Positions 45,548 to 46,522 of a stretch of 46,522 nucleotides of DNA are shown here, one piece after another. This DNA comes from Fabrea salina (taxonomy: Eukaryota; Ciliophora; Heterotrichea; Heterotrichida; Fabreidae). Below the pieces are notes generated by a model. The model was given only the letters and a program-made list of their open reading frames with translations, made no database searches and was not told the origin of the DNA. The stretch's first letter is position 1; each line of letters begins with the position of its first letter. The position numbers and the translations under genes were made by a program. Location: assembly GCA_022984795.1 (NCBI GenBank), contig JALIHJ010000086.1, positions 1 through 46,522 of the forward strand, read 5' to 3'.

Positions 45548-46522
45548 AGTAATTATTAAGTTGGGCGTATAACGACAAGTTAACAAGCCTAGAACCTAAG
45601 CAAGCTTGAATTAACGATTGTCTTTGTTAAATTAAGTATGAAAGCATACACTAGATGACTTAAGTAGAAAAAACTAAGAATTAAGTGTGTACAAAGGATT
45701 TATTTTAGTTCTTTGCACTCTAAGTTGCTTTAAAGTTCTTGCTTTTCAGTTACTTTCCTCTTTGACATCTTTAACCCTCTTTCTGAAGGTGGTCTATCCA
45801 CTTCTGGTCTGTTTTTGAGTTTCTAACTTCTGAGTCTTCTGAGCGATAAGTGCTCTTGTTCCAGCTGCAGAGCTTTAATTTAGTAGGTTTATTTAACTTT
45901 TTTAGTTCTATTCTTGCTCATTAGACCTCTTTACTTTTGACCTTTTCTGACGCCTCCTTAGTTTAGGGTTTTCTGTGTACTGGCTCAATCTAAGGTTGCT
46001 TTAGCTGTCTCCTAGCTTCACATTGCCTTTTGAGTGACTTAGGAACTCTGAAACTTAGTTCGGATTCTTCGATGTTTCTTGCCAACTCGAACCGAGAGCC
46101 GCTCGTTCATGCTTTTGCCTATAGCTCTCCGGAAGCCCTTAGACCAGTGCTTGCACTCACCTTCATCCAGTTTCAGGCTTCTCTTGACTCTAGGTAAGAC
46201 CTTTCACTCTTTGAATGTCCGTCCGAATCACCTCCCGCGCATTTCCATCAGAACCTTTGAATTTTGGGCTTCTAGAGCCTAGAACAGTTGCCGCAACACT
46301 CCCACAAAGCTTTTGCAAGACCCAGAACACTCCAGCTGCTAGGAGTGGTTTCAGGGTCCAGGAGCCCCAGACTGGCATCTTGACACGAAACTGATTATAA
46401 AACTGACCCTGGATTTGTTTTTTTTTTAGCGCCACATTAGATCACCAAAACGCCATAATTTTCCCCAAAAAATTTGGGGGTAGAAAAATGACCCCCCTTT
46501 TCAGATAGGCCCAAATAAATAT
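45548..46522. other. Gene-free end of window with compositional change
   Basis: I find no supportable gene in these 975 bases. From about 45900 on the sequence becomes richer in G and C and differs from the intergenic DNA elsewhere. It holds a 7-base inverted repeat (46352-46358 with 46405-46411), a run of ten T (46418-46427), and two overlapping palindromes near the end (CCCCAAA/TTTGGGG at 46463-46479; GGGGGT/ACCCCC at 46476-46496). A promoter for the leucine-rich-repeat gene probably lies in the first part. Confidence 0.5.
46463..46496. repeat. Overlapping G/C palindromes
   Basis: CCCCAAA (46463-46469) pairs with TTTGGGG (46473-46479) across 3 bases. The same G run pairs with ACCCCC (46491-46496) across 9 bases. 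The two hairpins exclude each other. Confidence 0.6.

Noticed and set aside
46190-46435. 81-codon minus-strand frame near the window end
   Set aside because: Starts inside the T10/A10 run and has no recognisable domain. A membrane-like stretch (LKPLLAAGVFWVLQKL) is not enough.

Overview
The window is one end of a macronuclear chromosome of a heterotrich ciliate, most likely Stentor or a close relative that uses the standard genetic code. Four things show this. It opens with about 1 kb of an 8-base telomere repeat, CCCTAACA, which is known from Stentor and Blepharisma. Several genes carry 15-base GT...TAG introns, a heterotrich hallmark. Genes are packed almost without gaps. Tryptophan is TGG throughout thousands of codons, with no internal TGA in any confidently identified gene, which argues against Blepharisma, where UGA is Trp. 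Most genes stop at TAA; TAG and TGA are also used as stops.

Layout. 1-1018: telomere. 1019-7632: gene-poor subtelomere with one apparently intact gene (a membrane-anchored P-loop ATPase), one damaged or recoded gene (5977-7101), and non-coding DNA that holds diverged copies of the same short sequences on both sides of the genes. 7633-45547: a dense block of about 25 genes on both strands, with gaps of 0-180 bases. 45548-46522: almost 1 kb without a convincing gene, ending in GC-rich and G/C-palindromic DNA unlike the rest.

Gene content. There is a marked share of cilium, basal-body and centriole genes: DRC2/CCDC65 (nexin-dynein regulatory complex), a 1667-residue Sfi1-type centrin-binding protein, OFD1, a CCP2/3-type tubulin deglutamylase, and several protist-specific proteins of probable cytoskeletal type. 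Housekeeping and regulatory genes are interleaved: an HMG-box protein, PP4 regulatory subunit 3 (SMEK/Psy2), exportin-7, IWS1/Spn1, a COMM-domain protein, an RCC1-TBC Rab-GAP, an Aurora-like kinase with a coiled-coil tail, a chitin synthase, and a TraB-like protein. The rest are proteins I can describe but not name.

Expression. Neighbours are so close (0, 1, 5 and 6 bases between tandem genes; 14 bases between two divergent start codons; 4-10 bases between convergent genes) that promoters and 3' ends must overlap coding sequence. Four introns were found by hand; each carries an in-frame stop. Recognising them recovers the 5' exon of OFD1, the 3' ends of two genes, and a tetraspan membrane protein. 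I found no virus-like element, transposon, CRISPR array, tRNA or rRNA gene.
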